Below are positions 11,201 through 25,800 of a stretch of 64,000 bases of DNA, piece by piece; position 1 is the first letter of the stretch, and each line of letters starts with the position of its first letter. The DNA comes from Auanema rhodensis (taxonomy: Eukaryota; Nematoda; Chromadorea; Rhabditida; Rhabditidae). Made by a program: the position numbers and the translations under genes. Location of the stretch: assembly GCA_964057225.1 (NCBI GenBank), contig OZ059900.1, forward strand, positions 15,329,638 to 15,393,637, given 5' to 3'. The notes beneath the pieces are model-generated. The model searched no databases and was not told the DNA's origin. It saw only the letters and a program-made list of their open reading frames with translations.

Positions 11201-13667
11201 TAGCATATTCTGAGGGCACGCCCCTTATGGCTAATATTGATTAAATCGATTTTTGTTCATATGAGTCGTCAAATGCAACGAATTTCAGCGTGTTACATAC
11301 TTAAATGAAGCATTTTACATGCTGAACACTAGAAAAATACAAAAACACAGTATTTCCCATGAGAAATATTTTATTATACTGGAAACCAGTTTTTGGAATT
11401 TTCGCTGTAAACAAGGTTTTGACTTACGATTTCATGTGTTCAAACTCATGCAATGTCAATGAAACCTAGCTCAAAACTGTTCGTACAACGTCTAGTTCCA
11501 CTTTCACGACAAAAAAACAGGGGTTAGAAAATTTAGGAAATTAGCATATTCTGAGGGCACGCCCCTTATGGCTAATATTGATTAAATCGATTTTTGTTCA
11601 TATGAGTCGTCAAATGCAACGAATTTCAGCGTGTTACATACTAAAATGAAGCATTTTACATGCTGAACACTAGAAAAATACAAAAACACAGTTTTTCCCA
11701 TGAGAAATATTTTATTATGCTGGAAAACCAGTTTTTGGAAATTTCGCTGTAAACAAGGTTTTGACTTACGATTTCATGTGTTCAAACTCATGCAATGTCA
11801 ATGAAACCTAGCTCAAAACTGTTCGTACAACGTCTAGTTCCACTTTCACGACAAAAAAACAGGGGTTAGAAAATTTAGGAAATTAGCATATTCTGAGGGC
11901 ACGCCCCTTATGGCTAATATTGATTAAATCGATTTTTGTTCATATGAGTCGTCAAATGCAACGAATTTCAGCGTGTTACATACTAAAATGAAGTATTTTA
12001 CATGCTGAACACTAGAAAAATACAAAAACACAGTATTTCCCATAAGAAATATTTTATTATGCTGGAAAACCAGTTTTTGGAAATTTCGCTGTAAACAAGG
12101 TTTTGACTTACGATTTCATGTGTTCAAACTCATGCAATGTCAATGAAACCGAGCTCAAAATTGTTCGTACAACGTCTAGTTACACTTTCACGACAAAAAA
12201 ACAGGGGTTAGAAAATTAAGGAAATTAGCATATTCTGAGGGCACGCCCCTTATGGCTAATATTGATTAAATCGATGTTTGTTCATATGAGTCGTCAAATG
12301 CAACATATTTCAGCGTGTTACATACTAAAATGAAGTATTTTACATGCTGAACACTAGAAAAATACAAAAACACAGTATTTCCCATGAGAAATATTTTATT
12401 ATGCTGGAAAACCAGTTTTTGGAAATTTCGCTGTAAACAAGGTTTTGACTTACGATTTCATGTGTTCAAACTCATGCAATGTCAATGAAACCTAGCTCAA
12501 AATTGTTTGTACAACGTCTAGTTCCACTTTCACGACAAAAAAACAGGGGTTAGAAAATTAAGGAAATTAGCATATTCTGAGGGCACGCCCCTTATGGCTA
12601 ATATTGATTAAATCGATTTTTGTTCATATGAGTAGTCAAATGCAACGAATTTCAGCGTGTTACATACTTAAATGAAGCATTTTACATGCTGAACACTAGA
12701 AAAATACAAAAACACAGTATTTCCCATGAGAAATATTTTATTATACTGGAAACCAGTTTTTGGAATTTTCGCTGTAAACAAGGTTTTGACTTACAATTTC
12801 ATGTGTTCAAACTCATGCAATGTCAATGAAACCTAGCTCAAAATTGTTCGTACAACGTCTAGTTCCACTTTCACGACAAAAAAACAGGGGTTAGAAAATT
12901 AAGGAAATTAGCATATTCTGAGGGCACGCCCCTTATGGCTAATATTGATTAAATCGATTTTTGTTCATATGAGTCGTCAAATGCAACGAATTTCAGCGTG
13001 TTACATACTAAAATGAAGCATTTTACATGCTGAACACTAGAAAAATACAAAAACACAGTATTTCCCATGAGAAATATTTTATTATGCTGGAAAACCAGTT
13101 TTTGGAAATTTCGCTGTAAACAAGGTTTTGACTTACGATTTCATGTGTTCAAACTCATGCAATGTCAATGAAACCTAGCTCAAAATTGTTTGTACAACGT
13201 CTAGTTCCACTTTCACGACAAAAAAACAGGGGTTAGAAAATTAAGGAAATTAGCATATTCTGAGGGCACGCCCCTTATGGCTAATATTGATTTAATCGAT
13301 TTTTGTTCATATGAGTAGTCAAATGCAACGAATTTCAGCGTGTTACATACTTAAATGAAGCATTTTACATGCTGAACACTAGAAAAATACAAAAACACAG
13401 TATTTCCCATGAGAAATATTTTATTATACTGGAAACCAGTTTTTGGAATTTTCGCTGTAAACAAGGTTTTGACTTACGATTTCATGTGTTCAAACTCATG
13501 CAATGTCAATGAAACCTAGCTCAAAATTGTTCGTACAACGTCTAGTTCCACTTTCACGACAAAAAAACAGGGGTTAGAAAATTAAGGAAATTAGCATATT
13601 CTGAGGGCACGCCTCTTATGGCTAATATTGATTAAATCGATTTTTGTTCATATGAGTCGTCAAATGC
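8202..13667 (+). repeat. Mixed monomer region with recurring pairs
   Basis: Sixteen monomers. A pair marked by GGAAGTTTCG plus CTAATTCC, then ACTATAAAAA plus the six-A run, occurs at 8202-8884 and 9568-10250 and returns later at 14693 and 30416. A second pair (GTTTGTAC and GAGTAGTC, then ACTTAAATG with ACTGGAAACC) occurs at 8885-9567, 12302-12984 and 12985-13667, and earlier at 2394 and 7177. One monomer at 10935 has AATTAATTTC and AACGAGTTT, the type that later marks the 27.7-43 kb HORs. Private changes include ATTTAACG at 8885 and AACATATTT at 12302. Confidence 0.8.
12302..13667 (+). repeat. Tandem duplication of a two-monomer unit
   Basis: The pair 12302-12984 is followed directly by a near-identical pair 12985-13667 (683-bp offset). 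Both members carry the same variant sets. Differences include CTTACAATTT in the first pair only and GCCTCTTATG plus GATTTAATCG in the second. This is the simplest local dimer duplication in the forward arm. Confidence 0.78.
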
Positions 13668-15717
13668 AACGAATTTCAGCGTGTTACATACTAAAATGAA
13701 GCATTTTACATGCTGAACACTAGAAAAATACAAAAACACAGTTTTTCCCATGAGAAATATTTTATTATGCTGGAAAACCAGTTTTTGGAAATTTCGCTGT
13801 AAACAAGGTTTTGACTTACGATTTCATGTGTTCAAACTCATGCAATGTCAATGAAACCTAGCTCAAAATTGTTCGTACAACGTCTAGTTCCACTTTCACG
13901 ACAAAAAAACAGGGGTTAGAAAATTTAGGAAATTAGCATATTCTGAGGGCACGCCCCTTATGGCTAATATTGATTAAATCGATTTTTGTTCATATGAGTC
14001 GTCAAATGCAACGAATTTCAGCGTGTTACATACTAAAATGAAGTATTTTGCATGCTGAACACTAGAAAAATACAAAAACACAGTATTTCCCATGAGAAAT
14101 ATTTTATTATGCTGGAAAACCAGTTTTTGGAAATTTCGCTGTAAACAAGGTTTTGACTTACGATTTCATGTGTTCAAACTCATGCAATGTCAATGAAACC
14201 TAGCTCAAAATTGTTCCTACAACGTCTAGTTCCACTTTCACGACAAAAAACAGGGGTTAGAAAATTAAGGAAATTAGCATAATCTGAGGGCACGCCCCTT
14301 ATGGCTAATATTGATTAAATCGATTTTTGTTCATATGAGTCGTCAAATGCAACGAATTTCAGCGTGTCACATACTTAAATGAAGCATTTTACATGCTGAA
14401 CACTAGAAAAATACAAAAACACAGTATTTCCCATGAGAAATATTTTATTATGCTGGAAAACCACTTTTTGGAAATTTCGCTGTAAACAAGGTTTTGACTT
14501 ACGATTTCAAGTGTTCAAACTCATGCAATGTCAATGAAACCTAGCTCAAAACTGTTCCTACAACGTCTAGTTCCACTTTCACGACAAAAAAACAGGGGTT
14601 AGAAAATTAAGGAAATTAGCATATTCTGAGGGCACGACCCTTATGGCTAATATTGATTAAATCGATTTTTGTTCATATGAGTCGTCAAATGCAACGAATT
14701 TCAGCGTGTTACATACTAAAATGAAGCATTTTACATGCTGAACACCATAAAAATACAAAAACACAGTATTTCCCATGAGAAATATTTTATTATGCTGGAA
14801 AACCAGTTTTTGGAAGTTTCGCTGTAAACAAGGTTTTGACTTACGATTTCATGTGTTCAAACTCATGCAATGTCAATGAAACCTAGCTCAAAATTGTTCC
14901 TACAACGTCTAATTCCACTTTCACGACAAAAAAACAGGGGTTAGAAAATTAAGGAAATTAGCATATTCTGAGGGCACGCCCCTTATGGCTAATATTGATT
15001 AAATCGATTTTTGTTCATATGAGTCGTCAAATGCAACGAATTTCAGCGTGTTACATACTAAAATGAAGCATTTCACATGCTGAACACTATAAAAATACAA
15101 AAACACAGTATTTCCCATGAGAAATATTTTATTATGCTGGAAAACCAGTTTTTGGAAATTTCGCTGTAAACAAGGTTTTGACTTACGATTTCATGTGTTC
15201 AAACTCATGCAATGTCAATGAAACCTAGCTCAAAATTGTTCCTACAACGTCTAGTTCCACTTTCACGACAAAAAACAGGGGTTAGAAAATTAAGGAAATT
15301 AGCATATTCTGAGGGCACGCCCCTTATGGCTAATATTGATTAAATCGATTTTTGTTCATATGAGTCGTCAAATGCAACGAATTTCAGCGTGTTACATACT
15401 AAAATGAAGCATTTTACATGCTGAACACTAGAAAAATACAAAAACACAGTATTTCCCATGAGAAATATTTTATTATGCTGGAAAACCAGTTTTTGGAAAT
15501 TTCGCTGTAAACAAGGTTTTGACTTACGATTTCATGTGTTCAAACTCATGCAATGTCAATGAAACCTAGCTCAAAATTGTTCCTACAACGTCTAGTTCCA
15601 CTTTCACGACAACAAAACAGGGGTTAGAAAATTAAGGAAATTAGCATATTCTGAGGGCACGCCCCTTATGGCTAATATTGATTAAATCGATTTTTGTTCA
15701 TATGAGTCGTCAAATGC
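13668..15717 (+). repeat. Six-monomer block shared with 29391-31440
   Basis: Monomers 13668, 14010, 14351, 14693, 15035 and 15376 match 29391, 29733, 30074, 30416, 30758 and 31099 at a constant 15723-bp offset (46 monomers). Shared marks in order are CAGTTTTTCCC; GTATTTTGCATG with CATAATCTG; GTGTCACATACTTA with CCACTTTTTGG and GACCCTTATG; ACACCATAAA with GGAAGTTTCG; a six-A run; and AACAAAAC. Four of the six recur a third time at 33492-34858. Confidence 0.88.
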
Positions 15718-17085
15718 AACGAATTTCAGCGTGTTACATACTAAAATGAAGCATTTCACATGCTGAACACTAGAAAAATACAAAAACACAGTATTTCCCA
15801 TAAGAAATATTTTATTATGCTGGAAAACCAGTTTTTGGAAAGTTCGCTGTAAACAAGGTTTTGACTTACGATTTCATGTGTTCAAACTCATGCAATGTCA
15901 ATGAAACCTAGCTCAAAATTGTTCCTACAACGTCTAGTTCCACTTTCACGACAACAAAACAGGGGTTAGAAAATTAAGGAAATTAGCATATTCTGAGGGC
16001 ACGCCCTTTATGGCTAATATTGATTAAATCGATTTTTGTTCATATGAGTCGTCAAATGCAACGAATTTCAGCGTGTTACATACTAAAATGAAACATTTTA
16101 CATGCTGAACACTATAAAAATACAAAAACACAGTATTTCCCATGAGAAATATTTTATTATGCTGGAAAACCAGTTTTTGGAAATTTCGCTGTAAACAAGG
16201 TTTTGACTTACGATTTCATGTGTTCAAACTCATGCAATGTCAATGAAACCTAGCTCAAAATTGTTCCTACAACGTCTAGTTCCACTTTCACGACAAAAAA
16301 ACAGGGGTTAGAAAATTAAGGAAATTAGCATATTCTGAGGGCACGCCCCTTATGGCTAATATTGATTAAATCGATTTTTGTTCATATGAGTCGTCAAATG
16401 AAACGAATTTCAGCGTGTTACATACTAAAATGAAGCATTTTACATGCTGAACACTAGAAAAATACAAAAACACAGTATTTCCCATGAGAAATATTTTATT
16501 ATGCTGGAAAACCAGTTTTTGGAAATTTCGCTGTAAACAAGGTTTTGACTTACGATTTCATGTGTTCAAACTCATGCAATGTCAATGAAACCTAGCTCAA
16601 AATTGTTCCTACAACGTCTAGTTCCACTTTCACGACAACAAAACAGGGGTTAGAAAATTAAGGAAATTAGCATATTCTGAGGGCACGCCCCTTATGGCTA
16701 ATATTGATTAAATCGATTTTTGTTCATATGAGTCGTCAAATGCAACGAATTTCAGCGTGTTACATACTAAAATGAAGCATTTCACATGCTGAACACTAGA
16801 AAAAAACAAAAACACAGTATTTCCCATGAGAAATATTTTATTATGCTGGAAAACCAGTTTTTGGAAATTTCGCTGTAAACAAGGTTTTGACTTACGATTT
16901 CATGTGTTCAAACTCATGCAATGTCAATGAAACCTAGCTCAAAATTGTTATTACAACGTCTAGTTCCACTTTCACGACAAAAAAACAGGGGTTAGAAAAT
17001 TAAGGAAATTAGCATATTCTGAGGGCACGCCTCTTATGGCTAATATTGATTAAATCGATTTTTGTTCATATGAGTCGTCAAATGC
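15376..17085 (+). repeat. Five-monomer block shared with 24604-26313
   Basis: Offset 9228 bp (27 monomers). Marks in order are AACAAAAC; CATTTCAC with GGAAAGTTCG and CCTTTATGG; GAAACATTTT; TGAAACGAA; and GTTATTAC with GCCTCTTATG. The later copy has a private AATGGAGC change near 25660. The monomers 16060-17426 also match 23237-24603 at a 7177-bp offset (21 monomers), so three copies of this core exist within 11 kb. Confidence 0.85.
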
Positions 17086-17426
17086 AACGAATTTCAGCGT
17101 GTTACATACTAAAATGAAGCATTTTACATGCTGAACACTATAAAAATACAAAAACACAGTATTTCCCATGAGAAATATTTTATTATGCTGGAAAACCAGT
17201 TTTTGGAAATTTCGCTGTAAACAAGGTTTTGACTTACGATTTCATGTGTTCAAACTCATGCAATGTCAATGAAACCTAGCTCAAAATTGTTCCTACAACG
17301 TCTAGTTCCACTTTCACGACAAAAAACAGGGGTTAGAAAATTAAGGAAATTAGCATATTCTGAGGGCACGCCCCTTATGGCTAATATTGATTAAATCGAT
17401 TTTTGTTCATATGAGTCGTCAAATGC

Positions 17427-20400
17427 AACGAATTTCAGCGTGTTACATACTAAAATGAAGCATTTCACATGCTGAACACTAGAAAAATACAAAAACACAG
17501 TATTTCCCATGAGAAATATTTTATTATGCTGGAAAACCAGTTTTTGGAAATTTCGCTGTAAACAAGTTTTTGACTTACGATTTCATGTGTTCAAACTCAT
17601 GCAATGTCAATGAAACCTAGCTCAAAATTGTTCCTACAACGTCTAGTTCCACTTTCACGACAAAAAAACAGGGGTTAGAAAATTAAGGAAATTAGCATAT
17701 TCTGAGGGCACGCCCCTTATGGCTAATATTGATTAAATCGATTTTTGTTCATATGAGTCGTCAAATGCAACGAATTTCAGCGTGTTACATACTAAAATGA
17801 AGCATTTCACATGCTGAACACTAGAAAAATACAAAAACACAGTATTTCCCATGAGAAATATTTTATTATGCTGGAAAACCAGTTTTTGGAAATTTCGCTG
17901 TAAACAAGGTTTTGACTTACGATTTCATGTGTTCAAACTCATGCAATGTCAATGAAACCTAGCTCAAAATTGTTCCTACAACGTCTAGTTCCACTTTCAC
18001 GACAAAAAAACAGGGGTTAGAAAATTAAGGAAATCAGCATATTCTGAGGGCACGCCCCTTATGGCTAATATTGATTAAATCGATTTTTGTTCATATGAGT
18101 CGTCAAATGCAACGAATTTCAGCGTGTTACATACTAAAATGAAGTATTTTACATGCTGAACACTAGAAAAATACAAAAACACTGTATTTCCCATGAGAAA
18201 TATTTTATTATGCTGGAAAACCAGTTTTTGGAAATTTCGCTGTAAACAAGGTTTTGACTTACGATTTCATGTGTTCAAACTCATGCAATGTCAATGAAAC
18301 CTAGCTCAAAATTGTTCCTACAACGTCTAATTCCACTTTCACGACAAAAAAACAGATGTTAGAAAATTAAGGAAATTAGCATATTCTGAGGGCACGCCCC
18401 TTATGGCTAATATTGATTAAATCGATTTTTGTTCATATGAGTCGTCAAATGCAACGAATTTCAGCGTGTTACATACTAAAATGAAGCATTTTACATGCTG
18501 AACACTAGAAAAATACAAAAACACAGTTTTTCCCATGAGAAATATTTTATTATGCTGGAAAACCAGTTTTTGGAAATTTCGCTGTAAACAAGGTTTTGAC
18601 TTACGATTTCATGTGTTCAAACTCATGCAATGTCAATGAAACCTAGCTCAAAACTGTTCGTACAACGTCTAGTTCCACTTTCACGACAAAAAAACAGGGG
18701 TTAGAAAATTTAGGAAATTAGCATATTCTGAGGGCACGCCCCTTATGGCTAATATTGATTAAATCGATTTTTGTTCATATGAGTCGTCAAATGCAACGAA
18801 TTTCAGCGTGTTACATACTAAAATGAAGTATTTTACATGCTGAACACTAGAAAAATACAAAAACACAGTATTTCCCATGAGAAATATTTTATTATGCTGG
18901 AAAACCAGTTTTTGGAAATTTCGCTGTAAACAAGGTTTTGACTTACGATTTCATGTGTTCAAACTCATGCAATGTCAATGAAACCTAGCTCAAAATTGTT
19001 CCTACAACGTCTAGTTCCACTTTCACGACAAAAAACAGGGGTTAGAAAATTAAGGAAATTAGCATATTCTGAGGGCACGCCCCTTATGGCTAATATTGAT
19101 TAAATCGATTTTTGTTCATATGAGTCGTCAAGTGCAACGAATTTCAGCGTGTTACATACTAAAATAAAGCATTTTACATGCTGAACACTAGAAAAATACA
19201 AAAACACAGTATTTCCCATGAGAAATATTTTATTATGCTGGAAAACCAGTTTTTGGAAATTTCGCTGTAAACAAGGTTTTGACTTACGATTTCATGTGTT
19301 CAAACTCATGCAATGTCAATGAAACCTAGCTCAAAATTGTTCCTACAACGTCTAGTTCCACTTTCACGACAAAAAACAGGGGTTAGAAAATTAAGGAAAT
19401 TAGCATATTCTGAGGGCACGCCCCTTATGGCTAATATTGATTAAATCGATTTTTGTTCATATGAGTCGTCAAATGCAACGAATTTCAGCGTGTTACATAC
19501 TAAAATGAAGCATTTCACATGCTGAACACTAGAAAAATACAAAAACACAGTATTTCCCATGAGAAATATTTTATTATGCTGGAAAACCAGTTTTTGGAAA
19601 TTTCGCTGTAAACAAGTTTTTGACTTACGATTTCATGTGTTCAAACTCATGCAATGTCAATGAAACCTAGCTCAAAATTGTTCCTACAACGTCTAGTTCC
19701 ACTTTCACGACAAAAAAACAGGGGTTAGAAAATTAAGGAAATTAGCATATTCTGAGGGCACGCCTCTTATGGCTAATATTGATTAAATCGATTTTTGTTC
19801 ATATGAGTCGTCAAATGCAACGAATTTCAGCGTGTTACATACTAAAATGAAGCATTTTACATGCTGAACACTATAAAAATACAAAAACACAGTATTTCCC
19901 ATGAGAAATATTTTATTATGCTGGAAAACCAGTTTTTGGAAATTTCGCTGTAAACAAGTTTTTGACTTACGATTTCATGTGTTCAAACTCATGCAATGTC
20001 AATGAAACCTAGCTCAAAATTGTTCCTACAACGTCTAGTTCCACTTTCACGACAAAAAAACAGGGGTTAGAAAATTAAGGAAATTAGCATATTCTGAGGG
20101 CACGCCCCTTATGGCTAATATTGATTAAATCGATTTTTGTTCATATGAGTCGTCAAATGCAACGAATTTCAGCGTGTTACATACTAAAATGAAGCATTTC
20201 ACATGCTGAACACTAGAAAAATACAAAAACACAGTATTTCCCATGAGAAATATTTTATTATGCTGGAAAACCAGTTTTTGGAAATTTCGCTGTAAACAAG
20301 GTTTTGACTTACGATTTCATGTGTTCAAACTCATGCAATGTCAATGAAACCTAGCTCAAAATTGTTCCTACAACGTCTAGTTCCACTTTCACGACAAAAA

Positions 20401-22894
20401 AACAGGGGTTAGAAAATTAAGGAAATCAGCATATTCTGAGGGCACGCCCCTTATGGCTAATATTGATTAAATCGATTTTTGTTCATATGAGTCGTCAAAT
20501 GCAACGAATTTCAGCGTGTTACATACTAAAATGAAGTATTTTACATGCTGAACACTAGAAAAATACAAAAACACTGTATTTCCCATGAGAAATATTTTAT
20601 TATGCTGGAAAACCAGTTTTTGGAAATTTCGCTGTAAACAAGGTTTTGACTTACGATTTCATGTGTTCAAACTCATGCAATGTCAATGAAACCTAGCTCA
20701 AAATTGTTCCTACAACGTCTAATTCCACTTTCACGACAAAAAAACAGGGGTTAGAAAATTAAGGAAATTAGCATATTCTGAGGGCACGCCCCTTATGGCT
20801 AATATTGATTAAATCGATTTTTGTTCATATGAGTCGTCAAATGCAACGAATTTCAGCGTGTTACATACTAAAATGAAGCATTTCACATGCTGAACACTAG
20901 AAAAATACAAAAACACAGTATTTCCCATGAGAAATATTTTATTATGCTGGAAAACCAGTTTTTGGAAATTTCGCTGTAAACAAGGTTTTGACTTACGATT
21001 TCATGTGTTCAAACTCATGCAATGTCAATGAAACCTAGCTCAAAATTGTTCCTACAACGTCTAGTTCCACTTTCACGACAAAAAACAGGGGTTAGAAAAT
21101 TAAGGAAATTAGCATATTCTGAGGGCACGCCCCTTATGGCTAATATTGATTAAATCGATTTTTGTTCATATGAGTCGTCAAATGCAACGAATTTCAGCGT
21201 GTTACATACTAAAATGAAGCATTTCACATGCTGAACACTAGAAAAATACAAAAACACAGTATTTCCCATGAGAAATATTTTATTATGCTGGAAAACCAGT
21301 TTTTGGAAATTTCGCTGTAAACAAGTTTTTGACTTACGATTTCATGTGTTCAAACTCATGCAATGTCAATGAAACCTAGCTCAAAATTGTTCCTACAACG
21401 TCTAGTTCCACTTTCACGACAAAAAAACAGGGGTTAGAAAATTAAGGAAATTAGCATATTCTGAGGGCACGCCTCTTATGGCTAATATTGATTAAATCGA
21501 TTTTTGTTCATATGAGTCGTCAAATGCAACGAATTTCAGCGTGTTACATACTAAAATGAAGCATTTTACATGCTGAACACTATAAAAATACAAAAACACA
21601 GTATTTCCCATGAGAAATATTTTATTATGCTGGAAAACCAGTTTTTGGAAATTTCGCTGTAAACAAGGTTTTGACTTACGATTTCATGTGTTCAAACTCA
21701 TGCAATGTCAATGAAACCTAGCTCAAAATTGTTCCTACAACGTCTAGTTCCACTTTCACGACAAAAAAACAGGGGTTAGAAAATTAAGGAAATTAGCATA
21801 TTCTGAGGGCACGCCCCTTATGGCTAATATTGATTAAATCGATTTTTGTTCATATGAGTCGTCAAATGCAACGAATTTCAGCGTGTTACATACTAAAATG
21901 AAGCATTTTACATGCTGAACACTAGAAAAATACAAAAACACAGTATTTCCCATGAGAAATATTTTATTATGCTGGAAAACCAGTTTTTGGAAATTTCGCT
22001 GTAAACAAGGTTTTGACTTACGATTTCATGTGTTCAAACTCATGCAATGTCAATGAAACCTAGCTCAAAATTGTTCCTACAACGTCTAGTTCCACTTTCA
22101 CGACAAAAAAACAGGGGTTAGAAAATTTAGGAAATTAGCATATTCTGAGGGCACGCCCCTTATGGCTAATATTGATTAAATCGATTTTTGTTCATATGAG
22201 TCGTCAAATGCAACGAATTTCAGCGTGTTACATACTAAAATGAAGTATTTTACATGCTGAACACTAGAAAAATACAAAAACACAGTATTTCCCATGAGAA
22301 ATATTTTATTATGCTGGAAAACCAGTTTTTGGAAATTTCGCTGTAAACAAGGTTTTGACTTACGATTTCATGTGTTCAAACTCATGCAATGTCAATGAAA
22401 CCTAGCTCAAAATTGTTCCTACAACGTCTAGTTCCACTTTCACGACAAAAAAACAGGGGTTAGAAAATTAAGGAAATTAGCATATTCTGAGGGCACGCCC
22501 CTTATGGCTAATATTGATTAAATCGATTTTTGTTCATATGAGTCGTCAAATGCAACGAATTTCAGCGTGTTACATACTAAAATGAAGTATTTTACATGCT
22601 GAACACTATAAAAATACAAAAACACAGTATTTCCCATGAGAAATATTTTATTATGCTGGAAAACCAGTTTTTGGAAATTTCGCTGTAAACAAGGTTTTGA
22701 CTTACGATTTCATGTGTTCAAACTCATGCAATGTCAATGAAACCTAGCTCAAAATTGTTCCTACAACGTCTAGTTCCACTTTCACGACAAAAAACAGGGG
22801 TTAGAAAATTAAGGAAATTAGCATATTCTGAGGGCACGCCCCTTATGGCTAATATTGATTAAATCGATTTTTGTTCATATGAGTCGTCAAATGC
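17427..22894 (+). repeat. Mosaic segment with 5- and 7-monomer offsets
   Basis: Sixteen monomers. AAATCAGCAT occurs near 18031 and 20423 (offset 2392 bp, seven monomers), each followed by a monomer with ACACTGTATT and CTAATTCC. AACAAGTTTTTGAC marks the monomers at 17427, 19477, 19819 and 21186. The pair 19477-20160 resembles 21186-21869. Private changes include AAGTGCAACG with AAAATAAAGC near 19131-19168 and CAGATGTT near 18353. No non-satellite sequence is present. Confidence 0.78.
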
Positions 22895-25800
22895 AACGAA
22901 TTTCAGCGTGTTACATACTAAAATGAAGCATTTTACATGCTGAACACTAGAAAAATACAAAAACACAGTATTTCCCATGAGAAATATTTTATTATGCTGG
23001 AAAACCAGTTTTTGGAAATTTCGCTGTAAACAAGGTTTTGACTTACGATTTCATGTGTTCAAACTCATGCAATGTCAATGAAACCTAGCTCAAAATTGTT
23101 CCTACAACGTCTAGTTCCACTTTCACGACAACAAAACAGGGGTTAGAAAATTAAGGAAATTAGCATATTCTGAGGGCACGCCCTTTATGGCTAATATTGA
23201 TTAAATCGATTTTTGTTCATATGAGTCGTCAAATGCAACGAATTTCAGCGTGTTACATACTAAAATGAAACATTTTACATGCTGAACACTATAAAAATAC
23301 AAAAACACAGTATTTCCCATGAGAAATATTTTATTATGCTGGAAAACCAGTTTTTGGAAATTTCGCTGTAAACAAGGTTTTGACTTACGATTTCATGTGT
23401 TCAAACTCATGCAATGTCAATGAAACCTAGCTCAAAATTGTTCCTACAACGTCTAGTTCCACTTTCACGACAAAAAAACAGGGGTTAGAAAATTAAGGAA
23501 ATTAGCATATTCTGAGGGCACGCCCCTTATGGCTAATATTGATTAAATCGATTTTTGTTCATATGAGTCGTCAAATGAAACGAATTTCAGCGTGTTACAT
23601 ACTAAAATGAAGCATTTTACATGCTGAACACTAGAAAAATACAAAAACACAGTATTTCCCATGAGAAATATTTTATTATGCTGGAAAACCAGTTTTTGGA
23701 AATTTCGCTGTAAACAAGGTTTTGACTTACGATTTCATGTGTTCAAACTCATGCAATGTCAATGAAACCTAGCTCAAAATTGTTCCTACAACGTCTAGTT
23801 CCACTTTCACGACAACAAAACAGGGGTTAGAAAATTAAGGAAATTAGCATATTCTGAGGGCACGCCCCTTATGGCTAATATTGATTAAATCGATTTTTGT
23901 TCATATGAGTCGTCAAATGCAACGAATTTCAGCGTGTTACATACTAAAATGAAGCATTTCACATGCTGAACACTAGAAAAATACAAAAACACAGTATTTC
24001 CCATGAGAAATATTTTATTATGCTGGAAAACCAGTTTTTGGAAATTTCGCTGTAAACAAGGTTTTGACTTACGATTTCATGTGTTCAAACTCATGCAATG
24101 TCAATGAAACCTAGCTCAAAATTGTTATTACAACGTCTAGTTCCACTTTCACGACAAAAAAACAGGGGTTAGAAAATTAAGGAAATTAGCATATTCTGAG
24201 GGCACGCCTCTTATGGCTAATATTGATTAAATCGATTTTTGTTCATATGAGTCGTCAAATGCAACGAATTTCAGCGTGTTACATACTAAAATGAAGCATT
24301 TTACATGCTGAACACTATAAAAATACAAAAACACAGTATTTCCCATGAGAAATATTTTATTATACTGGAAAACCAGTTTTTGGAAATTTCGCTGTAAACA
24401 AGGTTTTGACTTACGATTTCATGTGTTCAAACTCATGCAATGTCAATGAAACCTAGCTCAAAATTGTTCCTACAACGTCTAGTTCCACTTTCACGACAAA
24501 AAACAGGGGTTAGAAAATTAAGGAAATTAGCATATTCTGAGGGCACGCCCCTTATGGCTAATATTGATTAAATCGATTTTTGTTCATATGAGTCGTCAAA
24601 TGCAACGAATTTCAGCGTGTTACATACTAAAATGAAGCATTTTACATGCTGAACACTAGAAAAATACAAAAACACAGTATTTCCCATGAGAAATATTTTA
24701 TTATGCTGGAAAACCAGTTTTTGGAAATTTCGCTGTAAACAAGGTTTTGACTTACGATTTCATGTGTTCAAACTCATGCAATGTCAATGAAACCTAGCTC
24801 AAAATTGTTCCTACAACGTCTAGTTCCACTTTCACGACAACAAAACAGGGGTTAGAAAATTAAGGAAATTAGCATATTCTGAGGGCACGCCCCTTATGGC
24901 TAATATTGATTAAATCGATTTTTGTTCATATGAGTCGTCAAATGCAACGAATTTCAGCGTGTTACATACTAAAATGAAGCATTTCACATGCTGAACACTA
25001 GAAAAATACAAAAACACAGTATTTCCCATAAGAAATATTTTATTATGCTGGAAAACCAGTTTTTGGAAAGTTCGCTGTAAACAAGGTTTTGACTTACGAT
25101 TTCATGTGTTCAAACTCATGCAATGTCAATGAAACCTAGCTCAAAATTGTTCCTACAACGTCTAGTTCCACTTTCACGACAACAAAACAGGGGTTAGAAA
25201 ATTAAGGAAATTAGCATATTCTGAGGGCACGCCCTTTATGGCTAATATTGATTAAATCGATTTTTGTTCATATGAGTCGTCAAATGCAACGAATTTCAGC
25301 GTGTTACATACTAAAATGAAACATTTTACATGCTGAACACTATAAAAATACAAAAACACAGTATTTCCCATGAGAAATATTTTATTATGCTGGAAAACCA
25401 GTTTTTGGAAATTTCGCTGTAAACAAGGTTTTGACTTACGATTTCATGTGTTCAAACTCATGCAATGTCAATGAAACCTAGCTCAAAATTGTTCCTACAA
25501 CGTCTAGTTCCACTTTCACGACAAAAAAACAGGGGTTAGAAAATTAAGGAAATTAGCATATTCTGAGGGCACGCCCCTTATGGCTAATATTGATTAAATC
25601 GATTTTTGTTCATATGAGTCGTCAAATGAAACGAATTTCAGCGTGTTACATACTAAAATGGAGCATTTTACATGCTGAACACTAGAAAAATACAAAAACA
25701 CAGTATTTCCCATGAGAAATATTTTATTATGCTGGAAAACCAGTTTTTGGAAATTTCGCTGTAAACAAGGTTTTGACTTACGATTTCATGTGTTCAAACT